From contig NZ_QZCG01000002.1 in NCBI RefSeq assembly GCF_003591515.1, positions 408,876 to 472,875 on the forward strand: DNA of 64,000 nt, read 5' to 3'. The DNA comes from Paracoccus onubensis. Lineage in GTDB: Bacteria; Pseudomonadota; Alphaproteobacteria; Rhodobacterales; Rhodobacteraceae. Shown piece after piece: positions 1 to 9,300 of this stretch. The notes beneath the pieces were generated by a model. The model ran no database searches and was not told where the DNA came from. It saw only the letters and a program-made list of their open reading frames with translations. How positions within the stretch are numbered: position 1 is the stretch's first letter; every line of letters begins with the position of its first letter. Made by a program: the position numbers and the translations under genes.

Positions 1-599
1 ACAACGATGACGACTGCGCCCAGCATGGCACAGACCTGAATGAAATCCGTCAGCATCGAGGCCCGGATGCCGGACCATAATGTATAGAGCAGCACCCCTC
101 CTGCGATCAGCAGCACTCCGGTCGAGAAGGACAGCGGTGACATCATCGAAATCAGGGCGCCTCCGGCGATGAAATTGGACGTCAGGCTGAGAAGACTTCC
201 AAGCAGGTTCGATCCGGCAAGAAGCAACTGGCTGGACTGCCCATGTCGGGCATGCAGGATTTCAGCCAATGTATGGGCCCTGGGCGCCAGCGATCTGATG
301 CGCTTGCCGAAGGGATAGATGAACAGGATCATCAATGCGCCCCACAGCCCGTAATGGATCGGTCCGGAAAGCCCATAGGTATAGCCCGAGGTCGCCGAGG
401 CATAGAGAGATGCTGCCCAGATCCAGGTGGCCGTCATTGACGCAGCCGAGATGCCGAAACCGACATTATTGCCCGCTGTCATGTAGCTGTCGGCATTCTC
501 CTGCTTCTTGCTGATGGATAACGAGATGACGAAGGTGATCCCGAAGAAGGCAAGCAGAAGTAAGAGCGTCAGAGTGGTTCCAAGCGCCATGGGCTGCAT
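1..599 (-). CDS. Sodium:solute symporter (SSS family), N-terminal part, cut by window edge
   Basis: Cytoplasmic-membrane secondary transporter that would couple uptake of a small solute to sodium or proton entry. The visible 199 codons hold an N-terminal hydrophobic helix (about residues 7-25), the motif ADSYMTAGNNVGF followed by MTATWIWAASLYA, and further helices near residues 78-92, 125-150 and 155-195. This is the layout of the N-terminal third of SSS proteins, including urea/proton symporters of the Dur3 type. The start is placed at the ATG on 597-599 because AAGGA lies 8 nt upstream; an in-frame ATG 9 nt later is possible. It follows tdm on the same strand, so the substrate may be a methylated amine or TMAO, but that is inference. 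The C-terminal two thirds lie outside the window. Confidence 0.82.
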   Translation of the reverse strand, partial: MQPMALGTTLTLLLLLAFFGITFVISLSISKKQENADSYMTAGNNVGFGISAASMTATWIWAASLYASATSGYTYGLSGPIHYGLWGALMILFIYPFGKRIRSLAPRAHTLAEILHARHGQSSQLLLAGSNLLGSLLSLTSNFIAGGALISMMSPLSFSTGVLLIAGGVLLYTLWSGIRASMLTDFIQVCAMLGAVVIV

Positions 600-603
600 T
601 CAT

Positions 604-1076
604 CTAGTCCTTTTGCTCAGGTTGCGGGGTATCGACAATTACCAGGAACGTCGTGATCCGTTTGCGGATATCGTCCATTTGGCAAACCGGTCGTCGGTGA
701 ACATGTCTGATGATGCCGGCCTTCTGTCGCGGGACCGGCTGAACATCCATTCGCATGTAAGAGGGGGTTGAGCTTGGGAAGCTTGGGGTCGGCCACCATG
801 ATGAACAGGTTGCCGCCATGATCACTTCACCAGTTCCGGATGATCTGGCATATCGCCCGTGAGCCGGCAGCCCGCCCCGATATTTTCGACGATGCGTGTT
901 GCCGCCTTGTCAGCCGCATGGGTTGTTGCCGGCCCCGATATCGTCAACGCCACAGCTCCGCTACGGATCGTCTGACCTGCGCTCAAAGTGCCTCCCGTCC
1001 CGTCACGGCCCTTGGCCTCCGGGCGTAAGGCAGGGCGGCGATGGGTAAGGGCCCGGGACGTCCGCGATAATATCAT
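604..1076 (-). other. Spacer between tdm and the symporter with two overlapping small ORFs of doubtful reality
   Basis: Two short reading frames fill this spacer. One (1076 to 822, 84 codons) begins with an ATG that overlaps the tdm stop as ATGA. The next (825 to 604, 73 codons) starts with GTG overlapping the first stop as GTGA and ends 5 nt before the symporter start. Such spacing is what translationally coupled operon genes show. However, both predicted proteins are rich in Pro, Ser, Thr and Arg and resemble no family I recognise, and a neighbouring frame looks equally protein-like near 617-799. This may be a frameshifted remnant or a real pair of small genes. Confidence 0.22.
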
Positions 1077-3451
1077 GACCGGGGGCGCTTCTTTTCGGGG
1101 TCGTAATGCGGGAAAGAGGCGATTTTCGCCGCGATACGTTTCTGATGTCCGTCCAGCCGGCCCACCTCAACTGCCGTGCCCGGCTCGGCATGGGCGATAT
1201 CCACACGCGCCAGCGCGATCATCTGCCCGGTTCGCGGCACCCGCATGGCCGAGCAGATCTCGCCCACCTGCGCGCGCCCGATCCGGATGCAATCGCCATG
1301 CGCCACAGGCTCCTGACCGTCGATCTCAAGCCCCACGAATTTGCGCGAGGGATGTTCCTTGCGCCGGATCAATGCGTCGCGACCCACGAAATCGGCGTTC
1401 TTGGATTTCAGCGGAACGGTAAAGCCGATACCGGCTTCGAACGGATCGGTCTGATCGTTGAAATCATAGCCTGCAAAGACCAGCCCGGCTTCTATCCGCA
1501 CCAGATCCAGCCCGGCCAGCCCCATCGGTTTGATGCCCAGGGGTTCCCCCGCCTGCCAGACGGCATCGAACACCGTTTCACCGTCTTTCGGGTGACAGAA
1601 CACTTCGTAACCCAGTTCTCCGGTATAGCCGGTGCGCGAGACGACGACGGGCACGCCCTGTTCGCCGCCGATCCGGCCCACGGTAAAGCGGAACCAACCC
1701 AATTCCGGCAAGGCGGGCTGATGCGGAGGCGTCCAGATGATCTCGGACAGCAATTCGCGGGATTTCGGCCCCTGAACCGCTAGATTATGCATCTGGTCGG
1801 TGGACGAGCGGATCATCACGTTCAACCCCAATCGGGCGGCTTCCTCACGCATCCAGACGCCGCCTTCGTCAGAGCCTCCGATCCAGCGGAAATTCTGCTC
1901 GCCCAGCCGGAACAGCGTGCCGTCATCGATCATGCCGCCATGCGGGTAGCACATGGCCGAATAGACGACCTGTCCATGACCCAGCGTGCTGACATTCCGG
2001 GTCAGCACCCAGTTCATCAGGGCTTCGGCATCCGGGCCTGTTACCTCGAATTTGCGCAGTGCCGACAGATCCATGGCCACCACGCCCTCGCGGCAGGCGA
2101 AATAGCTTTCGACCGCGTCGCATTCCGGGAAGGAATTCGGCAGCCAGAAGCCGCGATATTCGACGAAATCGCGCGTCATTCCGGCGAATTTCTGGTGGAA
2201 GGCGGTCTCGCGCGTCATGATCGGCTCCGAATCTGGTGTGGCGCGCCATGCGACTGCGCGTTGAATGCGCTCGGTCGCGGCGTAGCTGCGTAAATGAATA
2301 TCGGTCAGCATCCAGCCATTGGCCGGCGAGGTGTCATCCGGGCAGGCCGAGGACACACAGACAATATCCGTCAAAGCCCTCAGCAAGACGTAATCGCCGG
2401 GCCGGGACCATGGCTCGTCGGTATACATGACGCCATGCTCGTCGATCGAGGTATTGAAGAAGAAATTCGCCGCCATCCAGCCGCGCCGCTCGGGCACCCC
2501 GTAAGGCGACAGCGCCGCGTTGAAATTATCGGTGCAGTTCACATGACCGGGATAGCCGATATCGTCATAATATTTGGCCGAGCAGGCCATGGCGAAAGCA
2601 TCATGCCGACCGCAGGTATCCTGAATCACCTCGACCAGCGGTGTCAGATCCTGATCGTAATATTTCGCATGCAGACCCGGCATCGGATAGGCGTGGTTCT
2701 GATAGGTGCGGGTCGTCGTCACATCCAGAGGCAGCGCCTGCCCACGATCCAGCTTGCGGGCATCGAAACACTGGAAATCCGTACATTGGCGGCCATCGAC
2801 ATCGATGATCTGAATGAACTCGCCCTTGCGGACCAGATAGGCCTCGGCGGTAGAGGATTTCACCCGCAGATCAAGGATCGGATCGGCCAGCGGATCGGGC
2901 AGGGCGAAGCCGACATTGCGGCGTGGCGCTGCACGGGTGATGTTCAGCGTCAGCGGCGTTGTGGTGTTCTGAAGCTCGAAATCCATCGGCGCGCCGGGTG
3001 CCGCGACCACAAGCCACCCTTCGGCGGCTGCGGTGAAGTCGGCCTGGGCGCCCGGTTCGGTCCCGGCAGAAAACAATCCGATCGCCCGCTTTATCTCGAT
3101 CCCCCTTGCGGCCAGCCCCTTGCGCAACCGCGCAAGACTGGGCTGATCCGAAGACAGCAGCGCCTGTAATCCATTGGCCAGCCGATCCGCCTTCACACCC
3201 AGAATCTGGCTGTCCACCCGCCCGTCGCGATGCGCGGCCAGAAGTTCGGCATGCTGCCCGCCCTCGTCATTCACAATCTCGATCTGATCCCCTGTGGCGA
3301 TCTGAACCAGAATGGCCCCGCCGCCGGGAACCACGTAGCGTTCGCTGGCCACCGAAAGATTGTATCTCGCGGCCCGGCGCGGGCGCGTTGCAACCGGCGG
3401 GCCCGGCCGAAGCAGATTGTCTGGCGGTAATGACAACATCTTTTGCCTCAT
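1073..3451 (-). CDS. tdm: Trimethylamine N-oxide demethylase (aldolase) Tdm
   Basis: Splits TMAO into dimethylamine and formaldehyde in the cytoplasm; tetrahydrofolate bound by the C-terminal half is thought to capture the formaldehyde. The 792-residue protein has the two-part architecture of the family. The N-terminal half (about residues 30-400) is DUF1989-like, with clustered cysteines near TCGRHDAFAMAC and HVNCTDNF that fit the zinc site. The C-terminal half (about 420-780) is a glycine-cleavage T-protein/GcvT-like tetrahydrofolate-binding domain (GMIDDGTLFR, NLAVQGPKSRELL, RTGYTGELGYEVF). It lies 49 bp downstream of tmm, the enzyme that makes its substrate. An in-frame ATG at 3439 has a better ribosome-binding site (GAGG 6 nt upstream) than the ATG at 3451, so the protein may be 4 residues shorter. 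Confidence 0.93.
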   Translation of the reverse strand: MRQKMLSLPPDNLLRPGPPVATRPRRAARYNLSVASERYVVPGGGAILVQIATGDQIEIVNDEGGQHAELLAAHRDGRVDSQILGVKADRLANGLQALLSSDQPSLARLRKGLAARGIEIKRAIGLFSAGTEPGAQADFTAAAEGWLVVAAPGAPMDFELQNTTTPLTLNITRAAPRRNVGFALPDPLADPILDLRVKSSTAEAYLVRKGEFIQIIDVDGRQCTDFQCFDARKLDRGQALPLDVTTTRTYQNHAYPMPGLHAKYYDQDLTPLVEVIQDTCGRHDAFAMACSAKYYDDIGYPGHVNCTDNFNAALSPYGVPERRGWMAANFFFNTSIDEHGVMYTDEPWSRPGDYVLLRALTDIVCVSSACPDDTSPANGWMLTDIHLRSYAATERIQRAVAWRATPDSEPIMTRETAFHQKFAGMTRDFVEYRGFWLPNSFPECDAVESYFACREGVVAMDLSALRKFEVTGPDAEALMNWVLTRNVSTLGHGQVVYSAMCYPHGGMIDDGTLFRLGEQNFRWIGGSDEGGVWMREEAARLGLNVMIRSSTDQMHNLAVQGPKSRELLSEIIWTPPHQPALPELGWFRFTVGRIGGEQGVPVVVSRTGYTGELGYEVFCHPKDGETVFDAVWQAGEPLGIKPMGLAGLDLVRIEAGLVFAGYDFNDQTDPFEAGIGFTVPLKSKNADFVGRDALIRRKEHPSRKFVGLEIDGQEPVAHGDCIRIGRAQVGEICSAMRVPRTGQMIALARVDIAHAEPGTAVEVGRLDGHQKRIAAKIASFPHYDPEKKRPRS

Positions 3452-3500
3452 CCTGAGAGAAGATTTCGAGGCGCCGGGCGGCGCCTCTGGCTATTCATCG

Positions 3501-4844
3501 TCAGTTCTGCAGGTAGACTTCCTTGCTATCGTCCAGCGCATCCTTCCACGGCGTATGATGGACCGGAGCCATCGTGCCGGTGATCACCGAGCGATAGCAG
3601 TGATCGCGGAAGGTCATGATATTTTCGGCCTTGTGCTTCTTCCATTCGAAGAAGGCCTGACATGCGCCATCGACATCGAAGCTGGGATAATCCGTCTCGG
3701 CGATCAGTTCCTTGACGTAGTCGCCCTGATACTGGATCGCATATTTGGCGTCGTCCGAGGCTTCCTCGCGCGTGATACGTTCCTGCACGTCGGCCATCAT
3801 CGCCTGCTTGTCGTCGGGCAGTTCGATCCGCCCAAGGATCGCATCGCGCACCCACCATGCCTGGGCATCGAACATATTGAAGGTGAACCACTGGTCCTGC
3901 ATGCCCAGATAGAACATCTTCGGATTATGAACATAGACGACCCCCTTATACAGATCGGCGCTCGCCAGCCGGTTGGTGGTCTTCAGTCGCAGATCGTCGG
4001 GCAGGAACGGGAAATAATGCCGGTACCCGGTGCAAAGGATGATCGCGTCGACCTCTTTGCTGCCGCCGTCGGAGAAATGCGCGGTCCGGCCATCGACACG
4101 TTCCAATGCGGGCAGTTCCTGCCAGTTATCCGGCCATTTGAAGCCCATCGGCGCGCTGCGATAGCATGTCGTCACCGTTTTTGCGCCATATTTCCAGCAT
4201 TGCGAACCGATATCCTCGGCTGAATAGGACGAGCCAAGCAGCAGCACGTCCTTGCCGGTGAATTCACGGGCGTCGCGGAAATCATGGGCATGAACGATCC
4301 GGCCGTTGAACTGTGCGAAACCGGGATATTCCGGCACGTTCGGGCTGGAGAAATGGCCCGAGGCGCAAATCACATGGTCGAACTGTTCTTTATAAACACG
4401 GTCTTTTTCCGCGTCATGAACGGTGACGGTGAACTGTTCGGTCTCAGCATCGTAATCGATCCAGCGAATGATGCTTCTGAAACGGATCCAGTCGCGCACG
4501 CCCGCTTTCTTCACCCGCCCCTCGATATAGTCGAACAGCACCGCGCGCGGCGGATAAGAGGCGATCTGCTTGCCGAAATGTTCCTCGAAAGAATAATCGG
4601 CGAATTCCAGTCCCTCTTTCGGGCCATTGCTCCAAAGATAGCGATACATCGATCCATGGACCGGGTCGCCATTCTCATCGACGCCGGTGCGCCAGGTGTA
4701 ATTCCAAAGCCCGCCCCAATTGGATTGTTTTTCGAAACAGACGATCTCGGGAATCTCGGCACCTTGTCTGGCAGCCGACTGAAATGCACGCAACTGTGCC
4801 AGTCCCGACGGTCCGGCGCCAATGATGGCAATACGCTTGGTCAT
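3501..4844 (-). CDS. tmm: Trimethylamine monooxygenase (flavin-containing, FMO family) Tmm
   Basis: FAD- and NADPH-dependent oxidation of trimethylamine to TMAO in the cytoplasm. The 447-residue length matches bacterial Tmm. Visible motifs are the FAD-binding GAGPSG (residues 9-14), the [11 protein letters not shown] block (41-51), the FMO signature [11 protein letters not shown] (179-189) and the NADPH-binding GSSYSAED (204-211), followed by [10 protein letters not shown] and a tail rich in Trp and Phe. The start was set at the ATG on 4842-4844, preceded by AAGGAAC, because residues upstream in the longer frame are not conserved-looking. It stands first in the tmm-tdm transcription unit, with a 590-bp leader region before it. 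Other FMO substrates (methylated sulfides, indole) are possible, but linkage to tdm makes TMA the best call. Confidence 0.94.
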   Translation of the reverse strand: MTKRIAIIGAGPSGLAQLRAFQSAARQGAEIPEIVCFEKQSNWGGLWNYTWRTGVDENGDPVHGSMYRYLWSNGPKEGLEFADYSFEEHFGKQIASYPPRAVLFDYIEGRVKKAGVRDWIRFRSIIRWIDYDAETEQFTVTVHDAEKDRVYKEQFDHVICASGHFSSPNVPEYPGFAQFNGRIVHAHDFRDAREFTGKDVLLLGSSYSAEDIGSQCWKYGAKTVTTCYRSAPMGFKWPDNWQELPALERVDGRTAHFSDGGSKEVDAIILCTGYRHYFPFLPDDLRLKTTNRLASADLYKGVVYVHNPKMFYLGMQDQWFTFNMFDAQAWWVRDAILGRIELPDDKQAMMADVQERITREEASDDAKYAIQYQGDYVKELIAETDYPSFDVDGACQAFFEWKKHKAENIMTFRDHCYRSVITGTMAPVHHTPWKDALDDSKEVYLQN

Positions 4845-5435
4845 GTTCCTTGCTTCTCCCAATTGTGGTAAGACCAGTATTGCGAACTGGTTCATTCGGT
4901 TTGGACCTATAAGAACATCAGAGTGCCCTTAAGGCAATATTTTTTCGTCACAAGAATGTTGCTTATTATTTTCGTGCGCCTTGAGCGTTAAAAACAGGCT
5001 ATAACAATCGCATGAGCAGGTCGGTTTTTATCTGGAAACCACCGGTCAGCGGATCCTTGCTTCGTCCCGGCACCGCGAATCGGCACGCTGCGAAACCGGT
5101 CTGGCGGAGTGATTCATATTGATGGACGTTTCGGAGAAACTTTGATCCTTGCCGCGCAGCCTTGGATCGAAGGCGTCACGACGCTCTCGAGTTTCCGATA
5201 AAGGTGAAACTGTTTTACCTGTTTCGTTGTTGCGGAGATTGAAGCATATCTGCCACTGCCAGAAGAAACGGCCGGTATCTGTCTCGCAGGGATATCTGCA
5301 ACAAAGGCGATCCTGCCGTTTATATCCTGCCTTGATCCGCCATCTTTCCTGAAATGCCCTCACGCAGGACAGGTAACCATTTCGACCTATAAGGCGAAAT
5401 CGATCGGATTATTCAGTCATTTTCAAGGGATGCAA
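4845..5435. other. Intergenic region upstream of tmm
   Basis: About 590 bp with no convincing gene on either strand. Short open frames here lack plausible start sites and protein character. The part next to tmm (4880-5020) is AT-richer than the surroundings and is the likely tmm promoter region, but no clear promoter hexamers or operator palindrome could be fixed. Confidence 0.5.
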
Positions 5436-5512
5436 TGGTAGCGGAGGAGGGATTTGAACCCCCGACACAAGGATTATGATTCCTCTGCTCTAACCAACTG
5501 AGCTACTCCGCC
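5436..5512 (-). tRNA. tRNA-Met (anticodon CAT), elongator type
   Basis: A 77-nt cloverleaf read on the minus strand. Acceptor GGCGGAG pairs with CTCCGCT, the D arm holds AGCTCAGTTGGTTAGAGC, the anticodon stem GAGGA/TCCTT closes a 7-nt loop ATCATAA with anticodon CAT, and the T arm is GGGGG-TTCAAAT-CCCTC. CCA is encoded. The acceptor is fully paired, so it is not the initiator. The sequence differs from the usual Ile2 (lysidine) tRNA, so elongator Met is preferred. Confidence 0.93.
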
Positions 5513-5704
5513 ACGGGTGGGGGCGATGTAAGGGGTCTGATGGGGGGCGTCAAGCGGTTTCGTAACCTGATCGAACTTGAGTTATGCTTCCCTGATAACG
5601 GTGGGGAAGGCGGGTTTCACGGGACTTGCCCTCGCTTCGAGCTTGCGCCACCTTGCAGCTTATCAACCCCGCGTTGACGGGACATGTCCGACAGGGAGAC
5701 TTAC

Positions 5705-7303
5705 ATGAAACATCTGTTGACCACACGTGCGATGCTACTGGCTTCCGCCTTGGCCATTGCACCTGCCGTCCATGCTGAAACGCCGGCCGATATGCTGGTC
5801 GTGGCGCATACGATAAACGATATCATCACGCTGGATCCCGCGCAGGCATTCGAGTTTGCGGGGAATGACGTCAATCGTAACAATTACGACCGGCTGGTGG
5901 ATTTCGATCCGATGGATCTGGACGCCGGCTTCCAGCCCTCGCTCGCCGAAAGCTGGGAAATGTCCGAGGATGGAACCGCGATGACCTTTACCATGCGTGA
6001 AGGCGTCACTTTCCATTCGGGTAATCCGGTGCGTGCGGAAGATGCAGCATGGTCGCTGCAACGTGCCGTCAAGCTGGACAAGACGCCCGCATTCATCCTG
6101 ACGCAATTCGGCTTTACGCCCGAGAATGTCGAGGAAAAGATCACATTCGAGGGGAACACGCTGACCCTGAATCTGGACGAGTCCTATGCGCAATCCTTCG
6201 TTCTCAACTGTCTGACCGCCATGGTTGCCAGCGTGGTGGACAAGGAAACGGTTCTGGAACATGTCGAGGGTGAGGATCTGGGCAATGCGTGGCTGGCGAA
6301 TAACGAAGCCGGTTCGGGTGCATATGTGTTGCAAGCATGGAAACCGAACGAGGCCGTGCAACTGACCGCCTATGAGGATTACTGGCAGGGTCCTGCCACG
6401 ATGAAGCGGGTGATCATCCGCGATGTGCAGGAATCCAGCGCGCAGCGCTTGCTTCTGGAGCAGGGCGATATCGACGTCGCCCGGAATCTGTCACCGACCG
6501 ATGTCGAGGGCCTGCAAGGGGTTGAAGGCGTCAAGATTCAGGACGAGCCGCTGGGACGAATCCTGTATATGGGTCTGAATCAGAAGGATGAATTGCTGTC
6601 GAACCCCGCTGTGATCGAGGCGATGAAATATCTTGTCGATTACGATGGAATCACGAATAGTTTCCTCAAGGGCCAGTTCGTGCCGCATCAATCCTTCCTG
6701 CCGAAAGGATATCTGGGGGCGCTGGAAGAACTTCCCTGGACATATGATGTCGAGAAGGCCAGGCAGATCCTGGAAGATGCCGGGATCGAGGGCGGGACCG
6801 TCACGACCAAGGTTCGCGATCTGCGCGAATATATCGACGTGGCGCAATCCCTGCAGGCATCGATGGCCGAGGTCGGATTGACGCTGGAGATTCAGCAGAT
6901 GACCGGCGCGCAGGTGCTGGATGCCTACCGTGCCCGCGATGTGCCGATCTTCCTGGGCGAATGGGGGCCGGATTACTCTGATCCGAATACCAATGCGGCG
7001 ACCTTTGCATGGAACCCCGATAACAGCGATGACGCGGCGGCAACCGGCTTGCTTGCCTGGCGGAACGCCTATGCCGTCCCCGAGGACATGGCCGAAATGA
7101 CCGAGGCCGCAACGCGGGAGCAGGATAGCGACAAGCGTGCCCAGATGTATCAGGACCTGCAGCGCAAATATCAGGCCGAGGCGCCGATCATCCCGCTCTT
7201 CCAGCGTATCGAGCCGACCGGATTGCAGGAGAATGTCCAGAACTGGAATTCCGGCAGATCCGTGACCTCGGTCATGTATCATCAGGTCACAAAGGGCGAA
7301 TAA
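5705..7303 (+). CDS. ABC transporter periplasmic substrate-binding protein, peptide/nickel type (SBP_bac_5)
   Basis: Binds a peptide-like or other small solute in the periplasm and hands it to the permease pair encoded next. The 532-residue protein starts with a classic signal peptide (MKHLLTTRAMLLASALA, cleavage after VHA near residue 25). It then shows the family body: LDPAQAFEF, LAESWEMSEDGTAMTFTMREGVTFHSGNPV, a central GAYVLQAWKPNEAVQL and a C-terminal APIIPLFQRIEPTGLQ. The start was moved to the ATG at 5705, preceded by GGGAG. It is the first gene of a five-gene unit with two permeases and two ATPases, so the importer is complete. The ligand cannot be read from the sequence; dipeptides are the default for the family. 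Confidence 0.9.
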   Translation: MKHLLTTRAMLLASALAIAPAVHAETPADMLVVAHTINDIITLDPAQAFEFAGNDVNRNNYDRLVDFDPMDLDAGFQPSLAESWEMSEDGTAMTFTMREGVTFHSGNPVRAEDAAWSLQRAVKLDKTPAFILTQFGFTPENVEEKITFEGNTLTLNLDESYAQSFVLNCLTAMVASVVDKETVLEHVEGEDLGNAWLANNEAGSGAYVLQAWKPNEAVQLTAYEDYWQGPATMKRVIIRDVQESSAQRLLLEQGDIDVARNLSPTDVEGLQGVEGVKIQDEPLGRILYMGLNQKDELLSNPAVIEAMKYLVDYDGITNSFLKGQFVPHQSFLPKGYLGALEELPWTYDVEKARQILEDAGIEGGTVTTKVRDLREYIDVAQSLQASMAEVGLTLEIQQMTGAQVLDAYRARDVPIFLGEWGPDYSDPNTNAATFAWNPDNSDDAAATGLLAWRNAYAVPEDMAEMTEAATREQDSDKRAQMYQDLQRKYQAEAPIIPLFQRIEPTGLQENVQNWNSGRSVTSVMYHQVTKGE

Positions 7304-7306
7304 GCC

Positions 7307-8377
7307 TTGAGCGTGACCAATACAGAAACGGGCGGGAAGCGTATGGCCCGCCCGGTCTCTGCCCGCAATCGTCGCATCCGCCGGGTCGCGGGCACAGCCC
7401 TGTCGCTTGCTCTGACGCTATTGGGCCTGCTGCTGGTGACCTTCATCATCGGACGGGTCATGCCGATCGACCCGGTCCTGAAGGTCGTGGGCGATCGCGC
7501 CTCGCAGGCGCAATATGACGCGGTCTATCAGGCCATGGGACTGGATCAGCCGCTGGCGGTGCAGTTCCTGCGCTATATCGGCGAAGTGCTGACCGGCGAT
7601 TTCGGGCGTTCCATTTCGACTGGCCAGCCGGTGATCCAGGATATCAAGCGGGTTTTCCCAGCAACATTGGAGCTGGCGGCGCTGGGCACGTTTATCGGCG
7701 TCAGCATCGGCGTGCCGCTGGGCGTGATCGCGGCGGCGCGGCGCGGCGGCTGGATCGATCAGATCGCGCGGGTCGTGGCGCTTGTCGGGTATTCCATGCC
7801 GATTTTCTGGCTGGGGCTGATGGGGCTTCTGGTATTCTACGGCATCCTCGGCTGGGTCGGAGGACCGGGCCGGCAGGGCATCATCTATGACGGAATGGTT
7901 CCTCAGGTGACCGGGATGATCCTTGTCGATTCGCTGATCGCGGGCGACTGGGGGGCGTTCAGGGATGCATTCAGCCATATCATTCTGCCTGCCAGCCTGC
8001 TGGGATATTACAGTCTTGCCTATATCAGCCGCATGACCCGCAGTTTCATGCTGGAACAGCTTTCGGCGGAATATATCACCACGGCTCGCGTCAAGGGAAT
8101 GTCCGAGCGCGCGGTGGTCTGGCGTCATGCCTTCCGCAATATCTCGATTCCGCTGGTAACGGTGATCGCGCTCAGCTTCGGATCGTTGCTCGAGGGATCG
8201 GTGCTGACCGAAATCATCTTCAGCTGGCCGGGTCTGGGGCAATATATCACCAATACCCTGCTGGCCGGAGATATGAACGCGGTGCTGGGCGGCACGGTCG
8301 TTGTTGGTGTCTGCTTTATCGGGCTGAATCTTCTCAGCGATATTCTTTATCGTGTGCTGGATCCGAGGTCGAAATGA
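7307..8377 (+). CDS. ABC transporter permease, DppB/OppB type
   Basis: First inner-membrane subunit of the peptide-type importer. It has about six membrane helices, starting with LALTLLGLLLVTFIIGRVMP. After this come the DppB-type periplasmic segment with MGLDQPLAVQFLRYIGEVLTGDFGRSI and the cytoplasmic EAA loop (YITTARVKGMSERAVVWRHAFRN) that docks with the ATPase. The frame opens with TTG 3 nt after the binding-protein stop; an ATG 36 nt later (7343, preceded by GGGAAG) is an equally plausible start. The 3' end overlaps the next permease by 4 nt (ATGA). Confidence 0.92.
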   Translation: MSVTNTETGGKRMARPVSARNRRIRRVAGTALSLALTLLGLLLVTFIIGRVMPIDPVLKVVGDRASQAQYDAVYQAMGLDQPLAVQFLRYIGEVLTGDFGRSISTGQPVIQDIKRVFPATLELAALGTFIGVSIGVPLGVIAAARRGGWIDQIARVVALVGYSMPIFWLGLMGLLVFYGILGWVGGPGRQGIIYDGMVPQVTGMILVDSLIAGDWGAFRDAFSHIILPASLLGYYSLAYISRMTRSFMLEQLSAEYITTARVKGMSERAVVWRHAFRNISIPLVTVIALSFGSLLEGSVLTEIIFSWPGLGQYITNTLLAGDMNAVLGGTVVVGVCFIGLNLLSDILYRVLDPRSK

Positions 8378-9300
8378 GCGAAACCGAACTTTCCCGCCCG
8401 ATCTCCCGCCGCGAATGGCTTTTGTCAGATGCTCCGCAAAGCCGCCGGCAGGCGCAGCTTGGCGCGCTTTATCAGGGATGGCTGACATTCCGGGCGAACA
8501 AGCTGGCCATGTTCGGACTGATCATCCTGATCCTGCTGTTCGGCATGGCGATATTCGCGCCGTGGCTCGCGCCGCAAAGCCCGTTCTCGCAGAACCTTGC
8601 TGACCGGCTGCAACCGCCCTCTGCTGAACATTGGCTGGGCACCGATTCCTTTGGCCGCGATATCCTGTCGCGCCTGATTCACGGCTCTCGTATTACGTTG
8701 TTCATCGTAGGAACCGTGGCCCTGATCGCGCCGGTGGCGGGTCTGCTGATCGGGACTGTTGCAGGATTCGCTGGCGGATGGGTCGATCAGGTGCTGATGC
8801 GGATCACCGATATCTTTCTGGCTTTCCCCAAACTGATCCTGGCGCTGGCGTTCGTAGCTGCATTGGGCGCGAGTATCGGCAATGCCGTGCTCGCCCTGGC
8901 CCTGACGGCATGGCCACCCTATGCCCGCCTTGCCCGTGCCGAAACGCTGACAATCCGCAATGCCGATTACATCGCTGCCGCGCGATTGCAGGGCGCGGGA
9001 CCGACGCGGCTGCTGATCCGGCATATCTGGCCACTTTGCGTCAGTTCGCTGATCGTGCGCGTGGCCCTTGATATGGCGGGCATTATCCTGTCGGCGGCAG
9101 GGCTGGGCTTTCTGGGCCTTGGCGCGCAGCCGCCCATGCCCGAATGGGGCGCGATGATCTCGGATGGCAGGATCTATATCCTCGATTATTGGTGGGTGGC
9201 CGCGATGCCCGGCCTTGCGATCTTCATCGTCAGCCTTGCATTCAATCTGCTGGGTGACGGGCTGCGCGATGTACTGGATCCGAAAGGAGCCAAGGAATGA
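8374..9300 (+). CDS. ABC transporter permease, DppC/OppC type
   Basis: Second inner-membrane subunit of the same importer. The 308-residue protein has a cytoplasmic N-terminus, a first helix (LAMFGLIILILLFGMAIFAPWLAP), the family hallmark LGTDSFGRDILSRLIHGSRI, then five more helices. The EAA loop is DYIAAARLQGAGPTRLLIRHIWP. The C-terminal GDGLRDVLDPK is typical of DppC proteins. It overlaps the preceding permease and the following ATPase by ATGA junctions, indicating coupled translation. Confidence 0.93.
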   Translation: MSETELSRPISRREWLLSDAPQSRRQAQLGALYQGWLTFRANKLAMFGLIILILLFGMAIFAPWLAPQSPFSQNLADRLQPPSAEHWLGTDSFGRDILSRLIHGSRITLFIVGTVALIAPVAGLLIGTVAGFAGGWVDQVLMRITDIFLAFPKLILALAFVAALGASIGNAVLALALTAWPPYARLARAETLTIRNADYIAAARLQGAGPTRLLIRHIWPLCVSSLIVRVALDMAGIILSAAGLGFLGLGAQPPMPEWGAMISDGRIYILDYWWVAAMPGLAIFIVSLAFNLLGDGLRDVLDPKGAKE

